Source: Flavobacterium sp. YO12 (GTDB lineage: Bacteria; Bacteroidota; Bacteroidia; Flavobacteriales; Flavobacteriaceae). From it: a DNA stretch of 64,000 nucleotides. The translations under genes and the position numbers were made by a program. The stretch is taken from assembly GCF_004119495.1 (NCBI RefSeq), contig NZ_NRQU01000001.1, positions 1-64,000 on the forward strand, read 5' to 3'. Below the pieces are notes generated by a model. The model did not search any database. It was not told where the DNA came from and worked only from the letters and a program-made list of their open reading frames with translations. Of the stretch, positions 36,255 through 46,177 are shown one piece after another. Positions within the stretch are counted from its first letter, which is position 1, and each line of letters opens with the position of its first letter.

Positions 36255-37565
36255 ATGAATATTAAAATTTTAATTAGCAGTTTGTTATTACTCTTTTTAA
36301 GCATTACAAAAACGAATGCGCAAGAGGTTTTGACTATTGAAGATGCTATGAAAATTGCTTTAGAAAACAATTTTGAGATTAAAATAGCTAAGAATAACTC
36401 AAAAATAAGCGAAACGAATGTAACTTTAGGAAATGCAGGAATGCTTCCGAATGCAGGCGCTTCGATAACAGACAATAACAGCGTAACAAATTCTTCGCAG
36501 ACACGTCAGGATGGAACAACAACTTCATTGGATAACGCTAAAAATAACAGCTTAAATTATGGAGTGAGTTTAGGCTGGACCGTTTTTGATGGATTGAAAA
36601 TGTTTGCAAAACTAGATCAATTAAAAGAACTTCAAAAATTGGGAGACGCTGAATTAAAAAGAACTATTTTGATCAAAATTGGTCAGGTAAACTCTGCCTA
36701 TTATGATTTGGTTCAGCAACAACAGCAATTAGCCGCTTTAGATACGACAATCGTAATTTCGAAACAAAGATTAACTTTAGCTCAAAACCGTTTCAGTATT
36801 GGAAAAGCTTCAAAATTGGAGGTTTTGAATGCGCAAGTTGATTTAAATTCAGATCAAGTTGCATTATTGAGACAAAAAGAATCGTATGCAAATGCTAAAA
36901 TTTTATTGAATCAATATTTAGCCAGAGATCCTAAAATAAATTTTACCGTTACAGATTTAGTTACGGTTGATAATAAATTGATTTTGGCTGATCTTATGGA
37001 TTTAGCACAAAAACAAAATCCAGCTTTAGAAGCTCAAATTATCAATAAACGTATAGCCGAACTGCAGCTAAAACAAGTAAAAGCAGATCGATATCCTGTT
37101 GTAAACTTAACATCTGGTTATAATTTTAACGAAAGTCAGTCGAGTTTAGGTTTTACGAGTCAAGCATCGTCACGCGGTTTAAATTATGGTTTTAATGCCA
37201 CTTTAAATATTTTTGACGGTTTTAATCAGCATCGAAATGAAAAGGTTGCTAAACTTCAAATTGAAAACTCTCAAATTGCTATCGAACAGCAAAATATGAT
37301 TTTGAACACACAGCTAAGCACTGCTTTTCAAACTTATTTAACCAATCTGGAATTGATCGATTTAGAAGAAGATAATGAAGCTATTGCAAAGCAAAATCTT
37401 GATATTACCTTAGATAAATTTAGAATCGGAACTATTACAACTCTTGATTTTAGAACGGCTCAGCTTAATTATGTAAATGCAAAAGTACGTTACAGCAATG
37501 CACAATATGAGGCGAAATTATCTGAAATTGCCTTAAAAGAATTAGCAGGAAATATTAATTTTTAA
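36255..37565 (+). CDS. TolC family outer membrane channel
   Basis: A 436-residue exported protein (signal peptide ending near TNAQ). It has two copies of the TolC-type coiled-coil repeat: LTIEDAMKIALENNFEIKIAKN opens the first, and LMDLAQKQNPALEAQIINKRIAEL opens the second. It forms the trimeric outer-membrane tunnel for the adaptor and permease encoded directly upstream (67 bases). The set has no adjacent TetR or MarR regulator. Confidence 0.9.
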   Translation: MNIKILISSLLLLFLSITKTNAQEVLTIEDAMKIALENNFEIKIAKNNSKISETNVTLGNAGMLPNAGASITDNNSVTNSSQTRQDGTTTSLDNAKNNSLNYGVSLGWTVFDGLKMFAKLDQLKELQKLGDAELKRTILIKIGQVNSAYYDLVQQQQQLAALDTTIVISKQRLTLAQNRFSIGKASKLEVLNAQVDLNSDQVALLRQKESYANAKILLNQYLARDPKINFTVTDLVTVDNKLILADLMDLAQKQNPALEAQIINKRIAELQLKQVKADRYPVVNLTSGYNFNESQSSLGFTSQASSRGLNYGFNATLNIFDGFNQHRNEKVAKLQIENSQIAIEQQNMILNTQLSTAFQTYLTNLELIDLEEDNEAIAKQNLDITLDKFRIGTITTLDFRTAQLNYVNAKVRYSNAQYEAKLSEIALKELAGNINF

Positions 37566-37590
37566 AGTAAATTTACTGCAAAAAAAAGTA

Positions 37591-38454
37591 ATGACTTCGT
37601 ATAATCCAAAAGACTGGTTTAGTTTTATTTTTCATTTTAGCAAAGCCGATACTTTCCGTAAATTAATTCCCGTAATGTTTTTTATGGCAATATATTGCGG
37701 CGGAATTGCTTATCTTGAACTTGAATATTGGGATTTACCAGAAGACAGTAAGGTTAAAAACATCTCAACGATGCACAGCATGTTGGGTTTTGTAATTTCA
37801 TTATTACTGGCATATCGTACCAATACAGCCTATGATCGTTGGTGGGAAGGACGCAGGATGTGGGGAAGTCTGGTAAATAACAGTCGTAATTTTGCCATGA
37901 AACTTTCGGTTATTTTAGAGGACGAAAAAGATAAAGCCTTTTTTAGAAAGATGATTCCGGGATATGCTTCTATCTTAAATAAACATTTAAAGGACGAAGA
38001 AACCGGAATGCAATTGTTTGATAATGTAGATTTAGAACTGGATCATCACAAACACAGACCAAATCAGGTTGCCAAAATAATGTTCAAAAAAATACACGAT
38101 CTTTATGCAACTAATAAAATTTCAGGTGAACAACTCATTACCTTAAACAATGAAGTAACAGCATTTACAGATATTTGTGGAGCCTGTGAGAGAATTAAAA
38201 ACACTCCTATTCCCTACTCTTACAGCGCTTTTATCAAGAAATTTATATTTATTTTTGTCCTTACACTCCCTTTTAGTTATGTATTTACATTAGGCTATTA
38301 TGTAATTCCTGTAGTTGTTTTTATTTTTTATGTTTTAGCGAGTTTAGAGCTTATCGCAGAAGAAATTGAAGACCCTTTTGGTGATGACGAAAATGACCTT
38401 CCGACAAGAAAAATGGCAGAAAATATTAAGAAACATGTTGAAGAACTGATTTAA
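37591..38454 (+). CDS. Bestrophin family anion channel
   Basis: A 287-residue protein of the bestrophin/RFP-TM (UPF0187) family. The conserved core is visible as LLAYRTNTAYDRWWEGRRMWGSLVNNSRN, followed by FTDICGACERIKNTPIPYSYSAFIKKF. Four membrane segments and a C-terminal EEIEDPFGDDENDLPT, the calcium-clasp-like acidic stretch of the family, are present. Members are pentameric anion (or cation) channels. The gene begins 25 bases after the TolC gene and may be read through from the efflux operon. Confidence 0.88.
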   Translation: MTSYNPKDWFSFIFHFSKADTFRKLIPVMFFMAIYCGGIAYLELEYWDLPEDSKVKNISTMHSMLGFVISLLLAYRTNTAYDRWWEGRRMWGSLVNNSRNFAMKLSVILEDEKDKAFFRKMIPGYASILNKHLKDEETGMQLFDNVDLELDHHKHRPNQVAKIMFKKIHDLYATNKISGEQLITLNNEVTAFTDICGACERIKNTPIPYSYSAFIKKFIFIFVLTLPFSYVFTLGYYVIPVVVFIFYVLASLELIAEEIEDPFGDDENDLPTRKMAENIKKHVEELI

Positions 38455-38525
38455 TGAAACGTTAAATCTTAAATTGCTAAACTTATTTTTATTAAATTTA
38501 GAGTTCCACTCGAAAATTTAATACA

Positions 38526-39449
38526 ATGCAAAATCAACGTGTTTTAATTACTCCGCCAGATTTATCTAATGAAAAATCATTAAAAACACTTGTTGAAAAC
38601 AGGAGTGTTTACACTCTAAACCATTGCGAACTGAACATTTTTGAGACTTACGAATCTTCAAAACTAGTACCTTTAAAATTCAACGATTTTGTAGTTACGA
38701 GTATGCTTCGAGGAAAAAAAGTAATGCATTTGTTTGACGAACCCGGATTTGATTATCTTCCCGGGGAAACAGTTGTTATTCCTTCTAATATTGAAATGAA
38801 AATTGATTTTCCAGAAGCTTCAAAAGAAAATCCAACGCAATGTCTTGCTTTAGCTATCGACACAACAAAAATTACCGAGACTCTTGATTTCTTAAATGAG
38901 CGTTATCCGAAGAAAGGAAGCGACAGTTATTGGCAGTTAAACTATCAAAATTACTTTTTTTACAACAATGTTGATCTTGCTTCAACAATCAGCAAATTAA
39001 TTAAAGAGTGTACAAGCACATCAATTACAAAAGATGTTATTGCCGATTTGACATTACAGGAATTATTAATCCGAATTATTCAAACTCAAACAGCAAAATC
39101 TCTTGATGCTGGAGCTGTTCTGCAATCCAACAATCCAATTTTTGAAGTTACGGAATTCATCAAACTTAATTTGAAGGAAAACATCAATCTAAAAAGCTTA
39201 AGCGAAAAAGCCTGTATGAGCACAGCTTCCTTTTATCGTTTTTTCAAGAGAGAATTAGGCATGAGTCCTATAGAATATGTTTTGAATGAGAAAATTAAAT
39301 ATGCTAAAAAACTACTTAAAAATCCAAGCATACAAATAAACGAAGTTTGTTATTTATCTGGTTTTGAAGATGCTAATTATTTTATCAGATTGTTTAAAAA
39401 ACACGAAGGAATTACACCGAAACAGTATCAGTTGCTTTATGTTAATTAA
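38526..39449 (+). CDS. AraC family transcriptional regulator
   Basis: A 307-residue regulator: an N-terminal ligand-binding domain (about 1-190) and a C-terminal double helix-turn-helix (about 205-305) with INLKSLSEKACMSTASFYRFFKRELGMSP and VCYLSGFEDANYFIRLFKKHEGITPKQY. It faces the convergent ALDH-ADH-DUF779 genes, and AraC regulators of this type commonly accompany such aldehyde/alcohol clusters, so it is the likely activator of that cluster. That link is inferred from position. Confidence 0.85.
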   Translation: MQNQRVLITPPDLSNEKSLKTLVENRSVYTLNHCELNIFETYESSKLVPLKFNDFVVTSMLRGKKVMHLFDEPGFDYLPGETVVIPSNIEMKIDFPEASKENPTQCLALAIDTTKITETLDFLNERYPKKGSDSYWQLNYQNYFFYNNVDLASTISKLIKECTSTSITKDVIADLTLQELLIRIIQTQTAKSLDAGAVLQSNNPIFEVTEFIKLNLKENINLKSLSEKACMSTASFYRFFKRELGMSPIEYVLNEKIKYAKKLLKNPSIQINEVCYLSGFEDANYFIRLFKKHEGITPKQYQLLYVN

Positions 39450-39450
39450 A

Positions 39451-39494
39451 GGTGCTAATATACTAAGATTCTAAGACGCTAAGACACTAAGGTT
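39451..39494. repeat. 8-base-phased CTAAGA repeat
   Basis: ctaa starts at 39,455, 39,463, 39,471, 39,479 and 39,487, all exactly 8 bases apart, right after the AraC gene stop. The same phasing is seen at 18,809-18,837. Confidence 0.8.
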
Positions 39495-39513
39495 CTGAGC
39501 TTTTAGACAATCT

Positions 39514-39655
39514 TGTCATTTCGAGGAACGAGAAATCACACTAGAAGCTCGACAAAGATTATCCATAAAGATTAACGACATACTTTGCGGAGTTTCTAGT
39601 GTGATTTGCTTCGTCTGTTCGCTATCGCTCGGGTCTCCTTTCAGTCGAAATGACA
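39514..39655. repeat. 142-bp palindromic intergenic repeat
   Basis: The ends are perfect 11-base inverted repeats, tgtcatttcga (39,514-39,524) and tcgaaatgaca (39,645-39,655). Inside, aaatcacactagaa (39,533-39,546) pairs exactly with 39,594-39,607, and the centre pairs imperfectly. The element is G+C-richer than its surroundings and is flanked on both sides by 8-base-phased repeats. It has no reading frame of note. Its size and structure suggest a non-autonomous mobile repeat. Confidence 0.85.
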
Positions 39656-39663
39656 TAACAATG

Positions 39664-39702
39664 CAAAACCTTTGCCTCTTTGCCCCTCTGAACCTCTGTG
39701 CC
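39664..39702. repeat. 8-base-phased repeat, minus-strand CAGAG/CAAAG units
   Basis: Read on the minus strand the units are cagaggtt, cagagggg, caaagagg and caaaggtt, each 8 bases. They match the series at 28,904-28,934 in unit and phase. Confidence 0.7.
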
Positions 39703-39714
39703 TTTTTTAAAATC

Positions 39715-40089
39715 TTATTCAAAAATCTTTACAGGTCCTAAATCTTTTTCCTCCTCCTCAGTAAAGATTCTATACTCAATTTGAAATGTCTTTTTCAGAG
39801 GTGTTTCCAAAGAAAAACCACCAACGCCAAAAGCATCAATAACTTTGAGTGTAAAATGCGAATGTTTCCAATATTCATATAAATCATTATCAACCCAAAA
39901 TTCAGTATCTTCAATAGTACCGATGCAAACATCACCTATTCGCTGGTAGTAACCGCCCTTTTCAAAACATTGCGGCTGCGTACCTTCACAACATCCTCCG
40001 GCTTGGTAAAACATTAAATCACCATGTTTTTCCTTTAGAATTTTAATTAATTCGACAGCTTCTTGTGTGGCTTCAATTCTCTTAACCAT
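39715..40089 (-). CDS. DUF779 domain protein
   Basis: A 124-residue protein of the DUF779 family. LMFYQAGGCCEGTQPQCFEKGGYYQRIGDVCIG contains the conserved cysteines, and FWVDNDLYEYWKHSHFTLKVIDAFGVGGFSLETP is the conserved second half. The family nearly always lies beside NAD-dependent aldehyde dehydrogenase genes and may help or protect them; its activity is unknown. It is 67 bases from the alcohol dehydrogenase gene on the same strand. Confidence 0.88.
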   Translation of the reverse strand: MVKRIEATQEAVELIKILKEKHGDLMFYQAGGCCEGTQPQCFEKGGYYQRIGDVCIGTIEDTEFWVDNDLYEYWKHSHFTLKVIDAFGVGGFSLETPLKKTFQIEYRIFTEEEEKDLGPVKIFE

Positions 40090-40155
40090 GACTTTTACTA
40101 TTTAAAAAAAGCAGTAAACTTATTGTTATAAATTTACTGCTTTTTGCATTACCAA

Positions 40156-41190
40156 TTAAATATTTGCGATATCAAGAACGACTCGTCCTTCAATCTGACC
40201 TTTTTTCATTTTATCAAAAACGGTATTAATGTTTTCCAGTTTTTCGGCAGTTACAGTAGCTTTTACCTTTCCTTCGGTAGCAAACTCTATTGCTTCTTTC
40301 ATATCCTTACGAGTACCAACGATCGAGCCTCGAATTGTAATTCGGTTTAAAACCGTATCAAAAATAGATAAATCAAAATTACCTGGCGGAAGTCCGTTGA
40401 GTGCCATTGTACCTTTTCTCCTTAAGGTTTCAAGACCTTGCTTGAAAGCTATAGGGGAAACTGCAGTTACCAATGCCCCATGCATTCCACCGACTTCCTT
40501 TTTTAAATATTCACCAGGATTTTGATTTTTTGCATTAACTACTAAGTCTGCACCCAGTTTTTTTGCTAGATTAAGTTTATCATCGGCAACATCAATTGCT
40601 GCAACATGCATTCCCATTGCCTTAGCGTATTGTACAGCAACGTGGCCTAATCCGCCAATTCCAGAAATCGCAACCCATTCTCCAGGTTTTACTTCAGTTT
40701 CTTTTAGACCTTTATAAACAGTAACTCCTGCACAAAGTATTGGAGCCATTTCCATAAAATTTACATTTGAAGGTAAAATTCCAACATATCTTGCATCAGC
40801 AATTACAAATTCGGCAAAACCGCCGTCTACACTGTAACCGCCATTTTGCTGACTGTCGCATAATGTTTCCCATCCCGTAATACATTGATCACAGCCTCCG
40901 CAAGCGCTGTAAAGCCAAGGCACTCCTACAGCATCACCTTCCTTAACATTTTTCACATCTTGACCTACTGCTGCTACATAACCTACAGCTTCGTGTCCGG
41001 GAATCAGCGGCATTTTTGGTTTTACCGGCCAATCGCCTTCAACGGCATGCAAATCGGTATGACAAACACCACTTGCAATTACTTTTACAAGAATTTCATT
41101 TCTTCCCGGTCGTTTTACTTCAACTTCTTCAATTTTTAAAAGAGAACCAAATTCTCTAATAACTGCTGCTTTCATTGTTTTTGGTAACAT
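40156..41190 (-). CDS. Zinc-dependent alcohol dehydrogenase (AdhP type)
   Basis: About 344 residues of a medium-chain dehydrogenase. The catalytic zinc site is SGVCHTDLH with GHEAVGYV; the structural zinc cysteines are in [15 protein letters not shown]; the NAD-binding loop is [17 protein letters not shown]. This is close to AdhP ethanol dehydrogenases, which interconvert primary alcohols and aldehydes. I begin at [10 protein letters not shown] (41,190), eight codons into the longest frame. With the neighbouring aldehyde dehydrogenase it would take an alcohol to the acid. Confidence 0.9.
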   Translation of the reverse strand: MLPKTMKAAVIREFGSLLKIEEVEVKRPGRNEILVKVIASGVCHTDLHAVEGDWPVKPKMPLIPGHEAVGYVAAVGQDVKNVKEGDAVGVPWLYSACGGCDQCITGWETLCDSQQNGGYSVDGGFAEFVIADARYVGILPSNVNFMEMAPILCAGVTVYKGLKETEVKPGEWVAISGIGGLGHVAVQYAKAMGMHVAAIDVADDKLNLAKKLGADLVVNAKNQNPGEYLKKEVGGMHGALVTAVSPIAFKQGLETLRRKGTMALNGLPPGNFDLSIFDTVLNRITIRGSIVGTRKDMKEAIEFATEGKVKATVTAEKLENINTVFDKMKKGQIEGRVVLDIANI

Positions 41191-41268
41191 AACAAAGATT
41201 GATTTAATGAGCATAATAAATAGATTAACTTATTATGCTCAGGTTTATATTAATAGGGATAATGTTTT

Positions 41269-42774
41269 CTAGAAGAAACCTAATTTCTTTTTATCATAAG
41301 AAATAAGCATGTTTTTTGTTTGACTGTATTGACTCAGCATCATTTTATGATTCTCACGACCAATTCCTGATTGTTTGTAACCTCCAAATGGTGCTCCTGC
41401 TGGATACGAATGATATTGATTAATCCAAACACGTCCAGATTGAATCGCTCTTGGAACTTGGTAGATTTCATGTGCATCACGCGTCCATACTCCTGCTCCC
41501 AATCCGTACATTGTATCGTTAGCAATTTCAATTGCTTCCTCTGTAGTTTTAAAAGTTGTTACCGCTAACACAGGTCCAAAAATCTCTTCCTGAAAAATTC
41601 TCATTTTGTTATGACCTTTAAATAGAGTTGGTTTTATGTAATAACCGCCTTCAAGATCTCCGCCTAAATGATTTGCATCACCTCCTGTTAATAATTCTGC
41701 ACCTTCTTCTTTACCTAATTTTATATAGGACATAATTTTTTCTTTCTGAACTAATGATGTCTGTGCTCCAATCATAGTGGATTTGTCTAATGGATTTCCA
41801 GCGATTATAGCTTCAGTTCTTTCAATTACTTTGGCAATAAACTTGTCATAAATATCTTCATGAACTAATAATCTTGACGGACAAGTACAAATTTCACCTT
41901 GATTTAAAGCGAATAAAACTGCACCTTCAATAGCTTTATCAAAGAAATCATCATCGTGATCTGCTACTGATGGAAAGAAAATATTAGGCGATTTCCCTCC
42001 CAGTTCTAAAGTAACTGGAATAATATTTTCGGTTGCATACTGCATTACTAGACGACCTGTTGTTGTAGATCCCGTAAATGCGGCTTTCGAAACTTTTTTA
42101 TTAGTAACCAATGGACGTCCAAGTTCAGCTCCAAAACCATTTACAATATTTAAAACTCCTGGAGGAAGAATATCTCCAATAAGTTCCATTAGAACCATAA
42201 TAGATATAGGTGTACTTTCGGCAGGTTTTAAAACTATGGTATTTCCTGCTGCAAGAGCTGGAGCTATTTTCCAAACAGCCATTAAAATCGGGAAATTCCA
42301 CGGAATAATCTGAGCAACAACACCTAATGGTTCGCTTAAAGCTATTGAAACTGTCTGCGAATCCAGTTCGGCAATCGAGCTTTCTTCGGCGCGAATTACA
42401 CCTGCAAAATATCTAAAATGATCTATTGCCAGCGGAATATCGGCAGCAAGAGTTTCACGAATAGGTTTTCCGTTATCTATAGTCTCAACAGTAGCTATGT
42501 ACTCTAGATTATCTTCAATTTTTTGTGCAATTTTATTAAGTAAAATGCTTCGCTCTGTCACCGATGTTTTTCCCCAAGTTTTAAATGCTTCATGGGCTGC
42601 GTCTACTGCTTTTTCTAAATCTCCTTTGCCTGAGTGAGCCGCTTTGGTAAACACTTTTCCATCTATTGGAGAAACTACGTCAAAATACTCTCCTGAAATA
42701 GGAGCTGTAAATTTTCCGTTTATGTAATTGTCGTATTTTGCCTTAAATTCAGGTCTTTGTGTGGTAGTGCTCAT
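41269..42774 (-). CDS. NAD-dependent aldehyde dehydrogenase (acetaldehyde type)
   Basis: About 501 residues, a full-length [39 protein letters not shown] is the coenzyme region, [14 protein letters not shown] carries the general-base glutamate, and [14 protein letters not shown] carries the catalytic cysteine. EIFGPVLAV is also present. It is most like the acetaldehyde dehydrogenase II group (ExaC/AldA). The start at 42,774 ([10 protein letters not shown]) is preferred over 42,840: a -7 box lies between them and the extra residues are not family-like. Confidence 0.9.
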   Translation of the reverse strand: MSTTTQRPEFKAKYDNYINGKFTAPISGEYFDVVSPIDGKVFTKAAHSGKGDLEKAVDAAHEAFKTWGKTSVTERSILLNKIAQKIEDNLEYIATVETIDNGKPIRETLAADIPLAIDHFRYFAGVIRAEESSIAELDSQTVSIALSEPLGVVAQIIPWNFPILMAVWKIAPALAAGNTIVLKPAESTPISIMVLMELIGDILPPGVLNIVNGFGAELGRPLVTNKKVSKAAFTGSTTTGRLVMQYATENIIPVTLELGGKSPNIFFPSVADHDDDFFDKAIEGAVLFALNQGEICTCPSRLLVHEDIYDKFIAKVIERTEAIIAGNPLDKSTMIGAQTSLVQKEKIMSYIKLGKEEGAELLTGGDANHLGGDLEGGYYIKPTLFKGHNKMRIFQEEIFGPVLAVTTFKTTEEAIEIANDTMYGLGAGVWTRDAHEIYQVPRAIQSGRVWINQYHSYPAGAPFGGYKQSGIGRENHKMMLSQYSQTKNMLISYDKKKLGFF

Positions 42775-42798
42775 AATTAGTAAATTTTTGATTTGTAT

Positions 42799-42806
42799 CA
42801 AATTTA
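42799..42806 (-). promoter_or_regulatory. -7 box (TAaaTTTG) for the ALDH-ADH-DUF779 cluster
   Basis: On the minus strand TAAATTTG ends 24 bases before the ATG at 42,774. This decides the start of the aldehyde dehydrogenase gene. Confidence 0.55.
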
Positions 42807-43012
42807 GTTTCATAATTAGAAACAGAATAGCATTATTCATTCATCTAATAGCACAAAAATTACACATTCATTTTTTTATCTAATTTTTAATGAATTTTTA
42901 TTAAAAAATTAATACTAAATATGATTATATATTGATCACTAGCTATTTAGTTTAAAAAAAGTCTTACTCGAAAAAACCAAATAAATTGTTTCTTACTACA
43001 ATACGCAATTCT

Positions 43013-43020
43013 TATATTTG
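43013..43020 (+). promoter_or_regulatory. -7 box (TAtaTTTG) for pheT
   Basis: TATATTTG lies 29 bases before the ATG at 43,050. A TTG at 42,986 is 24 bases upstream of it, slightly longer than usual. Confidence 0.55.
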
Positions 43021-43049
43021 TAACCTCATACAAGAATAATAAAGCTAAC

Positions 43050-45470
43050 ATGAAAATATCTTACAACTGGTTAAAACAATTCATTAAAACAGATTGGACA
43101 TCTGCAGAAACTTCAGAATTACTGACAGATTTAGGTCTTGAGGTTGAAGTTGTCGAAAAATACCAATCTATTAAAGGCGGTTTAGAAGGGGTTGTTGTAG
43201 GACACGTACTTACTTGCGAAAAACACCCTGATGCCGACAGATTAAAAGTTACAACTGTAAATATTGGTTTAGAAGCACCTATACAAATTGTTTGCGGTGC
43301 TGCAAATGTTGCTGCAGGACAAAAAGTTCCGGTTGCAACTATTGGAACTGTTTTATACGATAAAGACGGCGGTGATTTTACTATTAAAAAAGGTAAGATT
43401 CGCGGACAGGAAAGTCACGGAATGATTTGTGCCGAAGATGAGTTAGGTCTTGGTACTAGTCATGACGGTATTATGGTTTTAGACGATAAATTAGTTCCGG
43501 GAACTCCAGCTGCCGAAGTTTTTCAAATTACAAATGATGAAGTTTTTGAAATTGGATTGACACCAAACCGTGCTGATGCGATGAGTCATTTTGGTACTGC
43601 GCGTGATTTAAGAGCGGGAATGTTGCAGCGTGGTGTAAATATAGAATTGATTACACCTTCTGTAAGTAATTTCAGAGTAGATATGCGTACGCTTAAAATT
43701 GATGTTAATGTTGAAGAACCTCTTTTGGCTCCTAGATATTGCGGTGTAACCATTTCTGGAATTACTGTGCAAGAATCTCCAAGCTGGCTGCAAGATCGTT
43801 TAAAAGCTATTGGTTTAACTCCAAAAAACAATATTGTTGACGTTACTAATTACGTATTGCATGAATTAGGACAACCTCTGCATGCTTTTGATGCCGCAAA
43901 AATTAACGGAAAAGTTATTGTAAAAACACTTCCTGAGGGAACAAAATTTACAACTTTAGACGATGTTGAAAGAACATTGCACAAAGAGGATTTGATGATT
44001 TGCGACGAAAAAGGACCGCTTTGTATCGCAGGAGTTTTTGGAGGTAAAAAATCGGGTGTATCTGAAGGTACAACAACTATATTCCTAGAAAGTGCTTATT
44101 TTGATGCTGTAAGTGTTCGTAAAACGGCAAAAAGACATCAATTGAATACAGATGCTTCTTTTAGATTTGAAAGAGGTATTGACCCAACTATTACAGAATA
44201 TGCTTTGAAACGTGCTGCGCTTTTAATTCAAGAAGTGGCGGGCGGAAAAATAACTTCGGATGTTATAGAAGTTTATCCTAAAAAAGTAGAAGATTTTGCT
44301 GTTTTGTTGAATTTCAGCCATGTTTCTAAAATTATTGGACAGGAAATTCCAAAAGATACTATCAAAAAGATATTAGTTTCTTTAGATATTAAAGTAAATA
44401 GTGTTTCTGATTCTGGTTTAGGACTTACTATTCCTGCTTACCGTGTTGACGTTCAGCGTGAAATTGATGTAATCGAAGAAATTCTAAGAGTTTACGGTTA
44501 CAACAATATTAATTTCTCTAAGAAATTTAATGCGACGGTTGCAAATTCACCAAGAACCGAAGATTATAAAGTGCAAAATACAATTGCTTCACAATTGAAT
44601 TCGCAAGGTTTCCATGAAATGATGGCAAACTCTTTAACAACAGCTTCATATGCAAAATTATCGACTGTTTTAAAAGAAGAGCACAATGTATTAATGTTGA
44701 ACCCATTGAGCAGTGATTTAGCGGCATTACGCCAATCTTTGTTATTTTCTGGGCTTGAAGCTGTTTCATACAATATTAACAGACGTAATTCTGATTTAAA
44801 ATTATTTGAATTCGGAAAAACATACCATAAATTTTTAAGCGGTTACGAAGAGCACAAACATTTGACTTTATTGATCTCTGGAAACAGAAACAAAGAATCT
44901 TGGACAAACCCGCAAAAAGGAACTGACTTTTTCTTATTGAAAGGATATGTAAAAGGTATTTTGGCACGTTTAGGAATTGAAAAAATCTCGAATGCACCAG
45001 TACAGTCAGATGTGTTTTCTGAAGGAACTGCAATTACTTACAATAATGATGTATTAGTAGAGGCCGGAGTAATTAAGAAATCTATTTTAAAGCATTTTGG
45101 AATAAAACAAGATGTATATTATGCGGATTTTAACTGGAATTTAATTTTGAAAATTATTACAGGTAAAATCAAATACACTGAGATTCCTAAATACCCTGAA
45201 GTACGTAGAGATTTAGCCTTATTGATTGATAAAAACACAACGTACGAAAGTATTTTTAACTTGGCTAAGCAAACGGAAAAAACACTTTTAAAGGACATTA
45301 ATTTATTTGATGTTTATGAAGGTGCAAAACTTCCAGAAGGCAAAAAATCGTATGCTTTAAGTTTTACAATTCAGGACAATACCAAAACGCTTACTGATGC
45401 TCAGATTGATAAAATCATGTCTAAGTTGCAACAGACTTTTGAAACTGAGCTTGGAGCAAGTTTAAGATAA
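43050..45470 (+). CDS. pheT: Phenylalanine-tRNA ligase beta subunit
   Basis: The 806-residue beta chain of the alpha2beta2 PheRS, which charges tRNA-Phe. The N-terminal EMAP-like tRNA-binding domain is at about 40-150 (VVGHVLTCEKHPDADRLKV). The B3/B4 editing domain includes VDVTNYVLHELGQPLHAFD and RFERGIDPT. The B5 domain (about 405-480) follows, and the C-terminal FDX-ACB domain (about 710-806) starts at YTEIPKYPEVRRDLALL. Length is normal. The alpha-subunit gene pheS is not adjacent, as is common in Bacteroidota. Confidence 0.94.
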   Translation: MKISYNWLKQFIKTDWTSAETSELLTDLGLEVEVVEKYQSIKGGLEGVVVGHVLTCEKHPDADRLKVTTVNIGLEAPIQIVCGAANVAAGQKVPVATIGTVLYDKDGGDFTIKKGKIRGQESHGMICAEDELGLGTSHDGIMVLDDKLVPGTPAAEVFQITNDEVFEIGLTPNRADAMSHFGTARDLRAGMLQRGVNIELITPSVSNFRVDMRTLKIDVNVEEPLLAPRYCGVTISGITVQESPSWLQDRLKAIGLTPKNNIVDVTNYVLHELGQPLHAFDAAKINGKVIVKTLPEGTKFTTLDDVERTLHKEDLMICDEKGPLCIAGVFGGKKSGVSEGTTTIFLESAYFDAVSVRKTAKRHQLNTDASFRFERGIDPTITEYALKRAALLIQEVAGGKITSDVIEVYPKKVEDFAVLLNFSHVSKIIGQEIPKDTIKKILVSLDIKVNSVSDSGLGLTIPAYRVDVQREIDVIEEILRVYGYNNINFSKKFNATVANSPRTEDYKVQNTIASQLNSQGFHEMMANSLTTASYAKLSTVLKEEHNVLMLNPLSSDLAALRQSLLFSGLEAVSYNINRRNSDLKLFEFGKTYHKFLSGYEEHKHLTLLISGNRNKESWTNPQKGTDFFLLKGYVKGILARLGIEKISNAPVQSDVFSEGTAITYNNDVLVEAGVIKKSILKHFGIKQDVYYADFNWNLILKIITGKIKYTEIPKYPEVRRDLALLIDKNTTYESIFNLAKQTEKTLLKDINLFDVYEGAKLPEGKKSYALSFTIQDNTKTLTDAQIDKIMSKLQQTFETELGASLR

Positions 45471-45488
45471 AAAAGCATTAGAAATAAT

Positions 45489-45530
45489 AAATCCCAATTC
45501 TGAATTAATTTTTAGAATTGGGATTTTTTT
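45489..45530. terminator. Terminator between pheT and apt
   Basis: The 13-base stem aaatcccaattct (45,489-45,501) / agaattgggattt (45,514-45,526) is followed by a T run. It can serve both convergent genes. Confidence 0.88.
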
Positions 45531-45549
45531 ATTCAATACCTTTTATCAC

Positions 45550-46062
45550 TTAATAAGTAATTGCAGAAAAGATTGGATAGTCTTTAATTTTTTCACGGCC
45601 GTCTAGAAAAGACAACTCCATTAAAAAGTTGCATTGTACAATTTCACCGCCAAGTTTCTCTACAAGTTCACAAACTGCTTTTGCGGTTCCACCAGTTGCT
45701 AAAACATCATCGTGAATCAAAATACGCTCTCCCTTCTTTATAGCGTCTGTATGCATCTCTAAGTTATCAGAACCATATTCGAGCTCATACGAAGCAGAAA
45801 TCGTCTCGTATGGCAGTTTATTTGGCTTTCTTACCGGAATAAAGCCTGCGTTTAATTCCTGCGCTAATAACATTCCGAAGAAAAACCCTCGACTCTCCGC
45901 TCCTACTACTTTATCAATTTTTTGATCTTTTAATGATTTTACTAAAATTTCAAGGCATTCTTTTCTTGCAATTGGGTCATTTAGCAGCGGAGTGATATCT
46001 TTAAACAAAATTCCTTCTTTTGGAAAGTCTTGAATATCACGTATATAATTTTTAATCTGCAT
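45550..46062 (-). CDS. apt: Adenine phosphoribosyltransferase
   Basis: A 170-residue purine salvage enzyme that makes AMP from adenine and PRPP. IRDIQDFPKEGILFKDITPLL is the conserved opening, ESRGFFFG lies in the core, and the PRPP-binding loop is ILIHDDVLATGGTAKA. Length fits bacterial Apt. It is divergent from the tRNA-Arg gene and is the last ordinary chromosomal protein gene before the integrated element. Confidence 0.94.
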   Translation of the reverse strand: MQIKNYIRDIQDFPKEGILFKDITPLLNDPIARKECLEILVKSLKDQKIDKVVGAESRGFFFGMLLAQELNAGFIPVRKPNKLPYETISASYELEYGSDNLEMHTDAIKKGERILIHDDVLATGGTAKAVCELVEKLGGEIVQCNFLMELSFLDGREKIKDYPIFSAITY

Positions 46063-46090
46063 TTTTTTTAATTTTTATGTTATTTTATGT

Positions 46091-46120
46091 TTGTATATGT
46101 CACATTTATGTCTATCTTTG
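46091..46120 (+). promoter_or_regulatory. Promoter of tRNA-Arg
   Basis: TTG (46,091-46,093), 19 bases, then TATCTTTG (46,113-46,120): the best match to the Bacteroidota promoter pattern in the window, 57 bases ahead of the tRNA. Confidence 0.75.
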
Positions 46121-46177
46121 CACCCGCAATAAGCAATCAACAAAGCTACAAAAAATTAGCTAATTGATAATAAAAAA

